Positions 1 through 7,476 of a stretch of 12,786 nt of DNA are shown in pieces. The position numbers and the translations under genes are program-made. The first letter of the stretch is position 1; each line of letters begins with the position of its first letter. The notes below the pieces were generated by a model, which did no database searches, was not told the origin of the DNA, and worked only from the letters and a program-made list of their open reading frames with translations. This DNA is from Acidimicrobiia bacterium (GTDB taxonomy: Bacteria > Actinomycetota > Acidimicrobiia > IMCC26256 > JAENVU01): NCBI GenBank assembly GCA_017882945.1, contig JADGON010000044.1, forward strand, positions 1 through 12,786. The letters are read 5' to 3'.

Positions 1-35
1 CCCCTCGACAACTTCACACGTGGGTCGGTACCCGC

Positions 36-67
36 TCACGGGCCGCCCGAAACCGGGCGACCCGTGA
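36..67 (-). terminator. Strong hairpin downstream of the htrA-like gene
   Basis: An inverted repeat with two arms: seven pairs (36-42 with 61-67), one C/A mismatch (43/60), then six pairs (44-49 with 54-59) closing a four-base loop (AAAC, 50-53). It begins 14 bases past the stop codon of the minus-strand protease gene, the usual place for a transcription terminator. No T-run follows on either strand, so it would be a U-less actinobacterial type of terminator or a 3'-end stabilising hairpin. The stem is seen directly; its role is inferred. Because it is nearly symmetrical it could act in both directions, including for a gene left of the window. Confidence 0.6.
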
Positions 68-81
68 ACGGCCGGGGTCCG

Positions 82-1521
82 TCAGGCGGGCGCGCCCTTG
101 GTCAGGGTGACGGTCGCGTGGTGGCTGTTGCCGGACGAGTCGGTCCAGGCGACGGTGACCTTGTCGCCGGGGTGGTACGAGTCGAGCGCAGTGCGGAGGT
201 CGCCGATCGAGCGGATCGAGGTCTTCCCGAGCGCGGTGATCGTGTCACCGGCCTGCATGCCGGCGCTCGCGGCCGGCGTGTCGGAGCCGACGTCGGAGAT
301 CGGTGCTCCCGAGGTGTCGCTCCCGCTGCCGTTCGACCCGAGCGGGCTGTCGGACGAGGCGTCCTGGAGCACGACACCGAGCAGGGCGCGGTCGCCGATG
401 TGCGCTCCATTCGACGAGTCCCCGCTCTTGATCTCCGCAACGATCTTGAGCGCGGTGTTGATCGGGATCGCGAAGCCGGTGGTGCCGGCTCGATATCCGA
501 ACTGGCCCGAGCCGGCATCGGCCGCGGTGTTCATCCCGATGACCTTTCCGGAGCCGTCCACGAGCGCGCCGCCCGAGTCTCCGGGCTGGATCGACGCGGC
601 GATGCGGATCATGTCGGAGAGGGTCTCCTGGTCGAGGCCGTCACCCGCGGTGACCTTCTGGTGCAACGCAGTCACCGATCCCGCCACTGCCGACGGGGTG
701 CCGAACCGACCGAGCGCGTTGCCGATCGCGACGACCGCGTCGTTCTTCGAGACGGAGGCCGCGGACGCGGCGCTGATCGCCTTCATGCCGGACGCGTTGT
801 CGAGCTTGATCAAGGCGACGTCGTCACCGATGTCGTAGCCGAGGACCTTCGCGGTGTAGGTCTTGCCGGTGATGCCGACTTCCACCTGGATCTTCGTGGC
901 GCCGTCGATGACGTGGTTGTTCGTCAGCACTTCGCCGGAGGACGTGAGCACCATGCCGGTGCCCGCGGCCTCGGAGCCTCCCGAAAGGGTGCTCGCGATG
1001 TTGACGATGGCCGGGTTCACCTTGGACGCGATCTTGTTGACGTCGATGTTGACGTTGGCTCCGGACCCGGACGACGAACCGTCGTTGGAGGATCCGAATC
1101 CGTTGGAGCCACCACCGTTCGACGACGAGCCGCCGTTGTCGAACCCGGAGCCCGGGTTCACGAAGCTGGAGGTGGCCGGGGACGTCGAGGAATTGTTCGA
1201 CACGGCCACCCCGATCGCGGCGCCGGCCGCACCGGCCAGCAGCGCGACGACTCCGACGAGGGCGAGCACGACGGGGGTGCGCCGCGAGCCGGCGGTCGAG
1301 GGAGCCCCGGCCGCGGAGGCAGCGCTCGGCCACGGGAGAGGTTCGTGGGGCGGGGGCGGCGGGACGGGTTGGGCCGTCGGCCAGGGCAGCGGCTCCTCCG
1401 GTGCCTGGGACGCGAGGGGATCCCGGGACGGCTGCGGGCCCTGGGGCTCCTCCGGCGGGCGGGAGGTCGGCCAGGGCGGCGGGACCGGCGGCTGGGGGTT
1501 CGTGGGGTCTGAGTCGCTCAT
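82..1521 (-). CDS. HtrA/PepD-type membrane-anchored trypsin-like serine protease with PDZ domain
   Basis: A 479-residue DegP/HtrA-family protease that would degrade or hold misfolded proteins outside the membrane. Domains in order: a cytoplasmic Pro-rich tail (1-80, with repeated P-W-P motifs), one transmembrane segment (about 83-107), a Gly/Ser/Asn-rich extracellular linker (about 109-155), a trypsin-like domain (about 160-365) and one PDZ domain (about 378-475). The catalytic triad is visible: H203 in NNHV, D234 in GDDVALIKL, S316 in GDSGG. The topology matches actinobacterial PepD/HtrA proteins. The ATG at 1521 was chosen because GGAGAG lies 4 bases upstream and the Pro-rich tail starts there. 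The frame stays open to 1728, but the extra N-terminus resembles no known domain and would overlap the divergent helD start. The PDZ domain carries a Ser/Gly/Asp-rich insert (about 387-406). The gene is monocistronic and divergent from helD. Confidence 0.93.
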   Translation of the reverse strand: MSDSDPTNPQPPVPPPWPTSRPPEEPQGPQPSRDPLASQAPEEPLPWPTAQPVPPPPPHEPLPWPSAASAAGAPSTAGSRRTPVVLALVGVVALLAGAAGAAIGVAVSNNSSTSPATSSFVNPGSGFDNGGSSSNGGGSNGFGSSNDGSSSGSGANVNIDVNKIASKVNPAIVNIASTLSGGSEAAGTGMVLTSSGEVLTNNHVIDGATKIQVEVGITGKTYTAKVLGYDIGDDVALIKLDNASGMKAISAASAASVSKNDAVVAIGNALGRFGTPSAVAGSVTALHQKVTAGDGLDQETLSDMIRIAASIQPGDSGGALVDGSGKVIGMNTAADAGSGQFGYRAGTTGFAIPINTALKIVAEIKSGDSSNGAHIGDRALLGVVLQDASSDSPLGSNGSGSDTSGAPISDVGSDTPAASAGMQAGDTITALGKTSIRSIGDLRTALDSYHPGDKVTVAWTDSSGNSHHATVTLTKGAPA

Positions 1522-1688
1522 TCGGCTCTCCGGGATCAGGTCGCACCATCGGCTCGCGGGGCGGGAGCCGAAGCCGGTCTCCCGGCATGAGTGTGACGAC
1601 GACCGGACCAGATTCCACCACCAGTCTGGGACTGAGGTGTGAACGGACGGTGAGTGGGTTGGGATCGTGCCAAGATTCTCGGAGCAAC

Positions 1689-1713
1689 CCCCCGGGCCAA
1701 CGTGGCTCGGGGG
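1689..1713 (+). promoter_or_regulatory. 11-bp leader hairpin directly upstream of the helD-like ATG
   Basis: Bases 1689-1699 pair with 1703-1713 around a three-base loop (ACG). Eleven pairs form, ten Watson-Crick and one G-T (1695/1707), with five C-G pairs at the base. The right arm ends in GGGGG, the only purine-rich stretch near the ATG at 1727, 13 bases away. A folded stem would therefore hide the best ribosome-binding candidate. It could also act as an attenuator, although no T-run follows, or as a dyad operator for a DNA-binding protein. Pairing is seen in the sequence; a regulatory role is inferred from the position. If translation began at the GTG at 1667 instead, this stretch would be coding. 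Confidence 0.5.
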
Positions 1714-1726
1714 CTCGCGCGCGTCC

Positions 1727-3763
1727 ATGACCGAATCCTCTTCGTCGATCGCGGCCGAGCAGGCCTATCTCGATCACGCGCACGCCTGTCTGGCGGCGAT
1801 GCGCGCTCGCGCCGCGCGCAACGTGGAGATCGGCGAGCGCCGGGCCCGGGAGGAGCCGAGCGTCGACACCTCGCGGCTCCTCCAGGAGCTCGAGCACCGG
1901 CTCGCCTCGTTGGCCGACTCCCCGGTGGCCCTGGCGTTCGGTCGCCTGGACGAGGACCGGGGCGACCGGTTCTACGTCGGCCGACGTCACATCGAGGATG
2001 CCCGCGGCGAGGCCGTCGTCGTCGACTGGCGGGCGAACGTCTCCGTGCCCTTCTACCGCGCGACGTGGGCCGACCCGATGGGCATCGATCGGCGCCGGCG
2101 CTTCGCGCTCGACGGTCGGGAGCTCGTCGGATTGTTCGACGAGGACTTTGCCGACCCGGACTCCGAGGGCGCCGGCGGTGGTGGGGGTGTGCCGGATCCG
2201 CTGCTCGCCGAGCTCGAGCGCGCGCGTACCGGTGAGATGCGCGACATCGTCGCGACGATCCAGGCCGAGCAGGACGAGGTGATCCGCGCGCCGTTCGGCG
2301 AGTGCCTTGTGGTGCAGGGCGGACCGGGCACCGGCAAGACCGCAGTCGGACTGCATCGAGCTGCGTTCCTGCTCTACGAACACCGTGAGCGACTGGCGCG
2401 CGAGCGCTTGTTGGTCGTCGGGCCGAACGTTCTCTTCCTCCGCTACATCGCGCAGGTGCTGCCGTCCCTGGGCGAGACCGCGGTCACCCAGACGACGTTG
2501 CCCGGGTTGCTCGAATCGCGGTTTCGCGTTCGTGGCACCGATGTCGCCGACGTTGCCGCGCTCAAAGGGGACGCGCGGATGGCGAGGGTCATCGCCAATG
2601 CCGCGCGCGACGCCGTCGCCACCGTCGCGCCCGACGAGGTCGTGCTACGGGTCTCCAGCACGACGGTGCACATCCGGCCGGTGGACGTTCAGGGCGCGCT
2701 CGACGCGGTCCGGGTGCGGGAGCAGCCGCTTCGAGCGGGTCGAGAGCAGCTGCGCGGCCGGCTGGCGCAGCTCGCGCTGGCTCGGTACACCGAATTGCGG
2801 CCGTCAGCCGACGAGGAGGAAGTCGCGGGTGCGCTGCGGAGCGGCAAGGAGCTCCGCGCGGCAATCGACCGGCTCTGGCCGGTGCCGAGCGCGGCGGTGC
2901 TGGTGCGGAAGGTCCTCGGCAATCGACGGGTGCTGGCGGCCGCGGCCGACGGCGTGCTCGACGCCGACGAGCAGGCCCGACTCCATCGCCGACCGAGCCG
3001 GAAGCTCGCCGAGGAGCAATGGACGCGGGCGGACCTCGGTCTGCTCGACGAGGCCGAGTGGGTGACGAACGGACCGCCGCGCACGTTCGGACACGTCGTC
3101 GTGGACGAGGCACAGGACCATTCGGCGATGGAGCTCCGGCTCCTCGCTCGCCGGAGTCCCGACCGCTCGATGACGATTCTCGGCGACCTCGCGCAGGCGA
3201 CGGTGACGGGCGCGCAGACTCGATGGACGGACGCGCTCGCGGCGATCGATGCGCCGCACGGTCGCGTTGCGGAGCTCGAGCTCGGATACCGCGTCCCCGC
3301 TCCGGTGCTCGACTTCGCGAACCGGCTGCTCCCGATCGCGGCTCCGGGCGTGCTCCCGAGCCGGTCAGTGCGCCCGGCCGGTGACCCGCCGACGATCCGC
3401 GCGTGCGCGAGCGCCGAGATCCCGGAGGCGACCGCCGCCGCGGTCGCGGCCCAACGGGACGAGGGTCGGTCGGTCGGCGTGGTTGCGCCCGAGCCGCTGC
3501 TCGACCTGGTCGGTGACGCGCTCCACCGCGGGGGTGTCGAGTTCACCGACGGCCGCCGAGTCGCGGGTCTGAGTGACGGCGTCACCTTGATCCCGCCCGA
3601 TGCGGCGAAAGGCCTCGAGTTCGACGCGGTGATCGTCGTGGAACCGAGCGCGATCGCCGAGATCGGCGACCACGGTCTCCGCCTCCTCTACATCGCGCTG
3701 ACCCGCGCCGTGCGGACCCTCACCCTCATCCACTCGACCCCCCTTCCTCAACCCCTGCGGTAG
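1727..3763 (+). CDS. HelD/HelR-type RNA polymerase-associated superfamily 1 helicase-like ATPase
   Basis: A 678-residue UvrD/Rep-like protein of the HelD family, which removes stalled RNA polymerase from nucleic acid; some actinobacterial members (HelR) give rifamycin tolerance. An N-terminal helical region rich in Ala, Arg and Glu (about 5-70) corresponds to the coiled coil that enters the RNA polymerase secondary channel. It is followed by the family signature FYVGRRHI...VVVDWRANVSVPFYRAT (about 85-125). Walker A is GGPGTGKT (K204), motif II is DEAQD (D460), then GDLAQAT. The C-terminal end has KGLEFDAVIV and YIALTRAV (motif VI). Between Walker A and motif II lies the long HelD-specific insertion. 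The ATG at 1727 fits where family homology begins. A GTG at 1667 would add 20 residues (MPRFSEQ...) that look unlike the family. Whether this protein protects against rifamycins cannot be read from sequence alone. Confidence 0.88.
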   Translation: MTESSSSIAAEQAYLDHAHACLAAMRARAARNVEIGERRAREEPSVDTSRLLQELEHRLASLADSPVALAFGRLDEDRGDRFYVGRRHIEDARGEAVVVDWRANVSVPFYRATWADPMGIDRRRRFALDGRELVGLFDEDFADPDSEGAGGGGGVPDPLLAELERARTGEMRDIVATIQAEQDEVIRAPFGECLVVQGGPGTGKTAVGLHRAAFLLYEHRERLARERLLVVGPNVLFLRYIAQVLPSLGETAVTQTTLPGLLESRFRVRGTDVADVAALKGDARMARVIANAARDAVATVAPDEVVLRVSSTTVHIRPVDVQGALDAVRVREQPLRAGREQLRGRLAQLALARYTELRPSADEEEVAGALRSGKELRAAIDRLWPVPSAAVLVRKVLGNRRVLAAAADGVLDADEQARLHRRPSRKLAEEQWTRADLGLLDEAEWVTNGPPRTFGHVVVDEAQDHSAMELRLLARRSPDRSMTILGDLAQATVTGAQTRWTDALAAIDAPHGRVAELELGYRVPAPVLDFANRLLPIAAPGVLPSRSVRPAGDPPTIRACASAEIPEATAAAVAAQRDEGRSVGVVAPEPLLDLVGDALHRGGVEFTDGRRVAGLSDGVTLIPPDAAKGLEFDAVIVVEPSAIAEIGDHGLRLLYIALTRAVRTLTLIHSTPLPQPLR

Positions 3764-3769
3764 CGGGGG
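3752..3769. terminator. Possible bidirectional hairpin between convergent helD-like and SWIM genes
   Basis: Bases 3752-3758 pair with 3763-3769 (seven pairs, one a G-T wobble) around the loop GGTA. The stem overlaps the helD stop codon (3761-3763) and sits 14 bases from the convergent SWIM-gene stop (3784-3786). A weak extension (3746-3748 with 3770-3772) is possible across a bulge. No T-run is present. The position between two convergent genes separated by only 20 bases makes a shared terminator plausible, but the stem is short. Confidence 0.35.
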
Positions 3770-3783
3770 AGGACTTCGAAGCG

Positions 3784-4488
3784 TCAGTGGGCGGGGACGT
3801 CGAAGGGAGGTGGGGCGATGGCGATCGCCCGGACGAGCACGTCGTTCACGCTCACGGGCTGGGCCGTGAACGCGGCCAGCAGCCGCTCGGCGAGCGCGTC
3901 GACCTCCGCGGGTGCGGCTTCGGCCGCGTTGGCGGCGGGCTGGCCGAGCCAGCGGAGGTGCATCGCATCGGTGCGCTCGATGCGCTTCGCGGCGACGAGT
4001 GCGAGCGCGACCACGTGCTTGCACGTCCCCCGGCGGTGCTCCGCCGCGTACGGGCAGTCACAGCTCCACCGGATCTTCGTGACGACCGCGGGCGCGGGGC
4101 GCTGGGGAACCGTCAGCTCGACGCGGTACCGCTGGTCACCCGAGCCGCGCACCCGAGCGCGGATCCGTCCCGCGCTGACCCGGAGCTCCGAGACCCGGTT
4201 GCGCTTCGCGTAGCCGGTACCCCGACCGAGCACCGCGGCCGAGGTGTGGCGCAGCACCGCTTCCTGGAGCGAGTCGGCCAGGCGCTGCGCGCCTTCGCTC
4301 GCGGCCGGCGGCTCGTCCGCCCGACCCGGCACCGGGGCCTTGGCCGGGGCGTTGCCCTTCGCCTCCCCGGAGCGGGACCGCCGGCGGGACCGGCGGCGCT
4401 TCGACGGCCGGGAGATGACGTTCGGGTCGCTGATCGAGTTCGGATCGCGCGGCAGCTGGTTGGGATCGAGCCGGTTGGGGTCGTTCAC
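3784..4488 (-). CDS. SWIM zinc-finger protein, partner of the SNF2 helicase
   Basis: A 234-residue protein with a SWIM zinc finger near its middle: C143-x-C145 followed by C156-x-H158, giving CxC-x10-CxH. SWIM fingers bind zinc and mediate nucleic-acid or protein contacts, and in bacteria are often encoded next to SNF2 ATPases. The N-terminus is unusual: four DPN triplets within the first 23 residues, then a very basic Arg/Lys/Ser stretch (about 29-40) that could contact DNA or RNA. The rest is an Ala-rich helical C-terminus. The GTG start overlaps the last bases of the helicase gene (GTGA), and GGAGGA stands 5 bases upstream inside that gene, so the start is well supported and coupled translation is likely. 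Longer frames reaching 4737 would run through helicase coding sequence. The pairing resembles, from memory, the HelZ (Rv2101) region of Mycobacterium tuberculosis. The biochemical role is unknown. Confidence 0.85.
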   Translation of the reverse strand: MNDPNRLDPNQLPRDPNSISDPNVISRPSKRRRSRRRSRSGEAKGNAPAKAPVPGRADEPPAASEGAQRLADSLQEAVLRHTSAAVLGRGTGYAKRNRVSELRVSAGRIRARVRGSGDQRYRVELTVPQRPAPAVVTKIRWSCDCPYAAEHRRGTCKHVVALALVAAKRIERTDAMHLRWLGQPAANAAEAAPAEVDALAERLLAAFTAQPVSVNDVLVRAIAIAPPPFDVPAH

Positions 4489-7253
4489 ACGAGTCCTCCG
4501 GCGCGGTCCGCGTCGAGCTCGACCAGCGCGGCAAGCGCCGCGTCGTCGAGCTCGCTGATGAGCTGCTCGGGCGACGACGCGACGACCGCCTTCGCCAGGG
4601 TGCGCTTCTGGTCCAGCAGGTCGGCGATGCGCTCCTCGAGGGTGCCCGGGCAGACCAGCGTGTGCACGACGACGCCTCGGGTCTGACCGATGCGCCACAC
4701 CCGGTCCGAGGCCTGGTCCTCGACGGCGGGGTTCCACCAGCGGTCGAAGTGGATGACGTGGTTGGCGCGCACCAGGTTCAAGCCGGTGCCACCGGCCTTC
4801 AGCGAGACGCAGAGCACCGGCGGGCCACCCTCGGCGCTGAAGCGCGCGACGGCCTTGTCGCGAGCCGCGCGCGCCATCTTGCCGTCCAGGTTCTCGACGC
4901 CGACGTCGAGCTCGGTGCGCAGGTGGTCCGCCACCCGGCGCAGGAAGGTCGCGTACTGGCTGAACACGACGACGGCTTCACCCTCGTCGATGATCTCCTG
5001 GGCCAGCTCGACGAGGCGGTCGAGCTTCCCGGAGCGGCCCTCGAGCACGCTCGTGCCGTCGTCGTCGGTGATCGTGGCCGGGTGATTGCAGATCTGCTTG
5101 AGCTTGGTGATCCCTGCGAGCACCTTGCCGCGGCGCTTCATGCCGGTTGCGTCGGCGACATCCGAGCGCATGTCGTCGACGACGGCCTGGTAGAGCGCGG
5201 CCTGCTCCCGGGTCAGCGTGCAGTCGTCCCGAACGAGGATGCGCTCGGGCAGCTCGTCGGCGATCCCCGGGTCGGCCTTGTGCCGGCGCAGCACGAACGG
5301 CGCGATCCGCTTGCGCAGCGCGGCGAGTGCGTCCGCCCCCGCCGCGGTGCCGACGTAGTCGGCGTAGCGGTTCTTGAACTGGGACTGCGTGCCGAGCAGG
5401 CCCGGGTTGGCGAACGACATCAGGCTCCACAGCTCGCCGAGATGGTTCTCGACGGGGGTGCCGGTGACGACGAGGCGGTGCGTGCCCTTGAGCTTCCGGG
5501 CCGCCTTCGTGGTCGCGGTGGTCGGGTTCTTGATCGCCTGCGCCTCGTCGAGGACGACGCGGTGCCACTCGATCTCGCGCAGCGGCTCGTCCCGGCGCAT
5601 CACGCCGTAGCTCGTCACCACGACGTCCGCGGTGCCGATGTAGCCGGCGGGGTCTTCGCGACCGGACCCGTGGTGCAGCACCATGCGCAGCTTCGGCGCG
5701 AAGCGCTCGGCTTCGCGCAGCCAGTTCGACACCACGGACGTCGGCGCGACGACCAGTGTCGGGGTCTTCGGCTTCTTCTTCGACGCGAGGTCGTAGGCGA
5801 TGATCGCGAGCGCCTGGGCGGTCTTCCCGAGGCCCATGTCGTCTGCCAGAATGCCCCCGAGCCCGTTTGCCTCCAACCAGGCGAGCCACGCGAGCCCGTC
5901 CTCCTGGTAGTGCCGGAGGGTCGCGGTGATGGCCTTCGGCGTCTTGACCTTCTCGGCCGGCTTCGGCTTGAACTCGCCGGCCAGCGCGCGGCCGACCCAG
6001 CCGGACACGGCATCGACATCGATCTCGTCGGCGGTGGCTGCGAGGTCGAGCACGTCCGCGGTGGACTGGTTGCCTTCCGCGACGCGCTTCGTGAACTCGA
6101 GCGTCGCGGCGCGCGTCTCCTCGTCGATGCGCAGCCAGCGACCACGAACCGCGACCAGCTCGCCGCGAGCGCGTGCGAGCACCTCGAGCTCTTCGGCGGT
6201 GAGCGGGTCACCGTCCACGAGCACCTCGCCGGTCAGCGCGAGCGTCTTCGCGTCCAACCCGGCCGAGTTCCCGGTGATCGTCACCCGGCGCACGAGCGAT
6301 GTGTCCGGCAGGAGCGCCGAGGGGAGATGGACCGTGATGCCCGCCGCGTCGAGCGCGCCGATGCCGTCCTCGAGCAGCGCCGCGACCGCGCCGGGGGAGA
6401 TGACGAGCTGATCGGCCGGGTTCTCGGGGAGCTCGGACCACGCTCGCCGGGCGATGTCCCACTCGCAGGCGAGCAGGGTGACCGCGTCGTGGGGGGACGT
6501 GCCGAGCAGGTCGGCGGTATCGGGTCCGAGGGGAGGCAGGACGACCGATGGATCCGTGAGGGACTCGAAGCGGGGGAGGAGCAGGAAGTGGCCGTCGAGG
6601 TCATCCGGGGCGCTGATGTGGAAGCGGAGTCGGGCGCCGGCGCTGGCGCGTGCCGTGACCTGATCGGCCCACCGGTGCACCTTGGGCTCGGGTGCCGCGC
6701 TGTTCAGCGGTGGGGGACCGAGCCGTGCCGTCGCGAGCTCGGCGACCGCAGTGGCGAACCAGCCGTGCAGGACCTCGTCCGGGTCCCCGTCCGCGACGGC
6801 TTCGGACGCCGGGAACCACACCTTGCCGATGCGCCCGGCGGATTCGATGCCCGGCGCGGGCCGCCACGACCAGGTCCGCTCCGCGGTGTCGGTCGCCAGG
6901 TCGGGGACCAGCTCGCCGAGCGTGGTGAGCTCGACGGCTTCGACGATGAGCGCGGCGACCGCCGTGACGGTGACGTCCACGCTCGGGCGGCTGCGCACCA
7001 GCCAGTCGACGAAGCGGAGCGAGCCGACGACCGGGGCGCCCCACCAGAGGCCGCTGCTGCCGTCGTCGAGGAGGACCGGGACGGAGCGCGCGGCGCCGAT
7101 GTCGATCCCGGCGTCGTCCGCGGGCGCGGCGAGCAGCGCTTCGGTCGGCGCGCAGAGGAACAGCCGGCCCTCGACGATGCGCACCGTGAGGGGTGCCGCC
7201 GACGCCGCGTGTGCGCTGCTTCGGGTGGTCGCCGTGCCAGTGGTGACGGCCAT
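4485..7253 (-). CDS. SNF2-family DEAD/DEAH-box helicase (HepA/HelZ-like)
   Basis: A 922-residue Swi2/Snf2-type ATPase, expected to move along double-stranded DNA and remodel protein-nucleic acid complexes. The first ~440 residues form a divergent region like the bacterial SNF2-associated domain (DUF3670 type). The motor follows: LRHYQEDGLAWLAWL, then motif I DDMGLGKT (K477), motif II DEAQ (D569) and motif III VTGTPVENHLGELWSLMSF. The C-terminal lobe has VFSQYATF, SLKAGGTGLNL (K819), then HFDRWWNPAVEDQA and RIGQT (R854). All core motifs look intact. The ATG at 7253 was chosen because AGGA lies just upstream; the frame stays open to 7376 but the added residues have no domain character. It is the first gene of a two-gene operon with the SWIM protein. 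A role in DNA repair or transcription restart is inferred from the family, not shown. Confidence 0.93.
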   Translation of the reverse strand: MAVTTGTATTRSSAHAASAAPLTVRIVEGRLFLCAPTEALLAAPADDAGIDIGAARSVPVLLDDGSSGLWWGAPVVGSLRFVDWLVRSRPSVDVTVTAVAALIVEAVELTTLGELVPDLATDTAERTWSWRPAPGIESAGRIGKVWFPASEAVADGDPDEVLHGWFATAVAELATARLGPPPLNSAAPEPKVHRWADQVTARASAGARLRFHISAPDDLDGHFLLLPRFESLTDPSVVLPPLGPDTADLLGTSPHDAVTLLACEWDIARRAWSELPENPADQLVISPGAVAALLEDGIGALDAAGITVHLPSALLPDTSLVRRVTITGNSAGLDAKTLALTGEVLVDGDPLTAEELEVLARARGELVAVRGRWLRIDEETRAATLEFTKRVAEGNQSTADVLDLAATADEIDVDAVSGWVGRALAGEFKPKPAEKVKTPKAITATLRHYQEDGLAWLAWLEANGLGGILADDMGLGKTAQALAIIAYDLASKKKPKTPTLVVAPTSVVSNWLREAERFAPKLRMVLHHGSGREDPAGYIGTADVVVTSYGVMRRDEPLREIEWHRVVLDEAQAIKNPTTATTKAARKLKGTHRLVVTGTPVENHLGELWSLMSFANPGLLGTQSQFKNRYADYVGTAAGADALAALRKRIAPFVLRRHKADPGIADELPERILVRDDCTLTREQAALYQAVVDDMRSDVADATGMKRRGKVLAGITKLKQICNHPATITDDDGTSVLEGRSGKLDRLVELAQEIIDEGEAVVVFSQYATFLRRVADHLRTELDVGVENLDGKMARAARDKAVARFSAEGGPPVLCVSLKAGGTGLNLVRANHVIHFDRWWNPAVEDQASDRVWRIGQTRGVVVHTLVCPGTLEERIADLLDQKRTLAKAVVASSPEQLISELDDAALAALVELDADRAGGLV
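4494..4499 (-). promoter_or_regulatory. Ribosome-binding site of the SWIM gene inside the SNF2 gene
   Basis: GGAGGA on the minus strand, 5 bases before the GTG at 4488. It is formed by the two Gly codons three and four codons from the end of the helicase. It decides the SWIM start and supports translational coupling at the GTGA overlap (4485-4488). Confidence 0.75.
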
Positions 7254-7331
7254 ACGTCCTGTCTCGTAGGTCCGGTGCAGTGGGATCAGGTGTCCCAGAG
7301 GGTCTGTGCGACGATTGCCGCACTGTGCACC

Positions 7332-7352
7332 GTGAGCTCCGAGTGAGCTCCG
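7332..7352. repeat. Tandem 10-bp direct repeat in the divergent SNF2/methyltransferase promoter region
   Basis: GTGAGCTCCG occurs at 7332-7341 and again at 7343-7352, an 11-base period (one DNA turn). Each copy contains the palindrome GAGCTC. It lies in the 223-base gap between the divergent SNF2 and methyltransferase genes, about 80 bases before the helicase start. Such helically phased copies can be an operator, but this could also be chance in GC-rich DNA. I see no convincing -35/-10 pair elsewhere in the gap. Confidence 0.4.
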
Positions 7353-7476
7353 GGGTGCTGGCCCGACCAGGGCCACGTGGTGATTCGTAGGGGTAGTGAC
7401 GCCGCCGATCCCGAGTGCCTACAAACCCGCAACGGCGTGACCGCAGGATATCACCCCTTCGGGGCAGACTCCGTCG

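Noticed and set aside
64..1512. A 482-residue plus-strand open frame opposite the htrA-like gene
   Set aside because: Low-complexity Arg/Gly/Val-rich shadow; the opposite strand carries a full catalytic triad and PDZ domain.
1667..1726. GTG start for helD at 1667
   Set aside because: It would add 20 residues unlike the family and would place the strong hairpin in coding sequence. It cannot be fully excluded because the ATG at 1727 has no ideal ribosome site.
1522..1728. N-terminal extension of the protease to 1728
   Set aside because: The added 69 residues have no recognisable domain, overlap the helD leader, and a GGAGAG site supports the start at 1521.
824..2383. A 519-residue minus-strand frame bridging the htrA and helD genes
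   Set aside because: It crosses two well-supported genes in other frames and shows only Arg/Pro-rich composition.
4662..7346. An 894-residue plus-strand open frame opposite the SNF2 gene
   Set aside because: Its translation is a low-complexity Arg/Gly/Val/Asp mix with no domain, and it mirrors the codon pattern of a GC-rich gene. The minus strand encodes intact SNF2 motifs.
7454..7464. CCCC-TTC-GGGG mini-hairpin upstream of the methyltransferase
   Set aside because: A four-pair stem is too short to support a terminator or riboswitch claim in GC-rich DNA.
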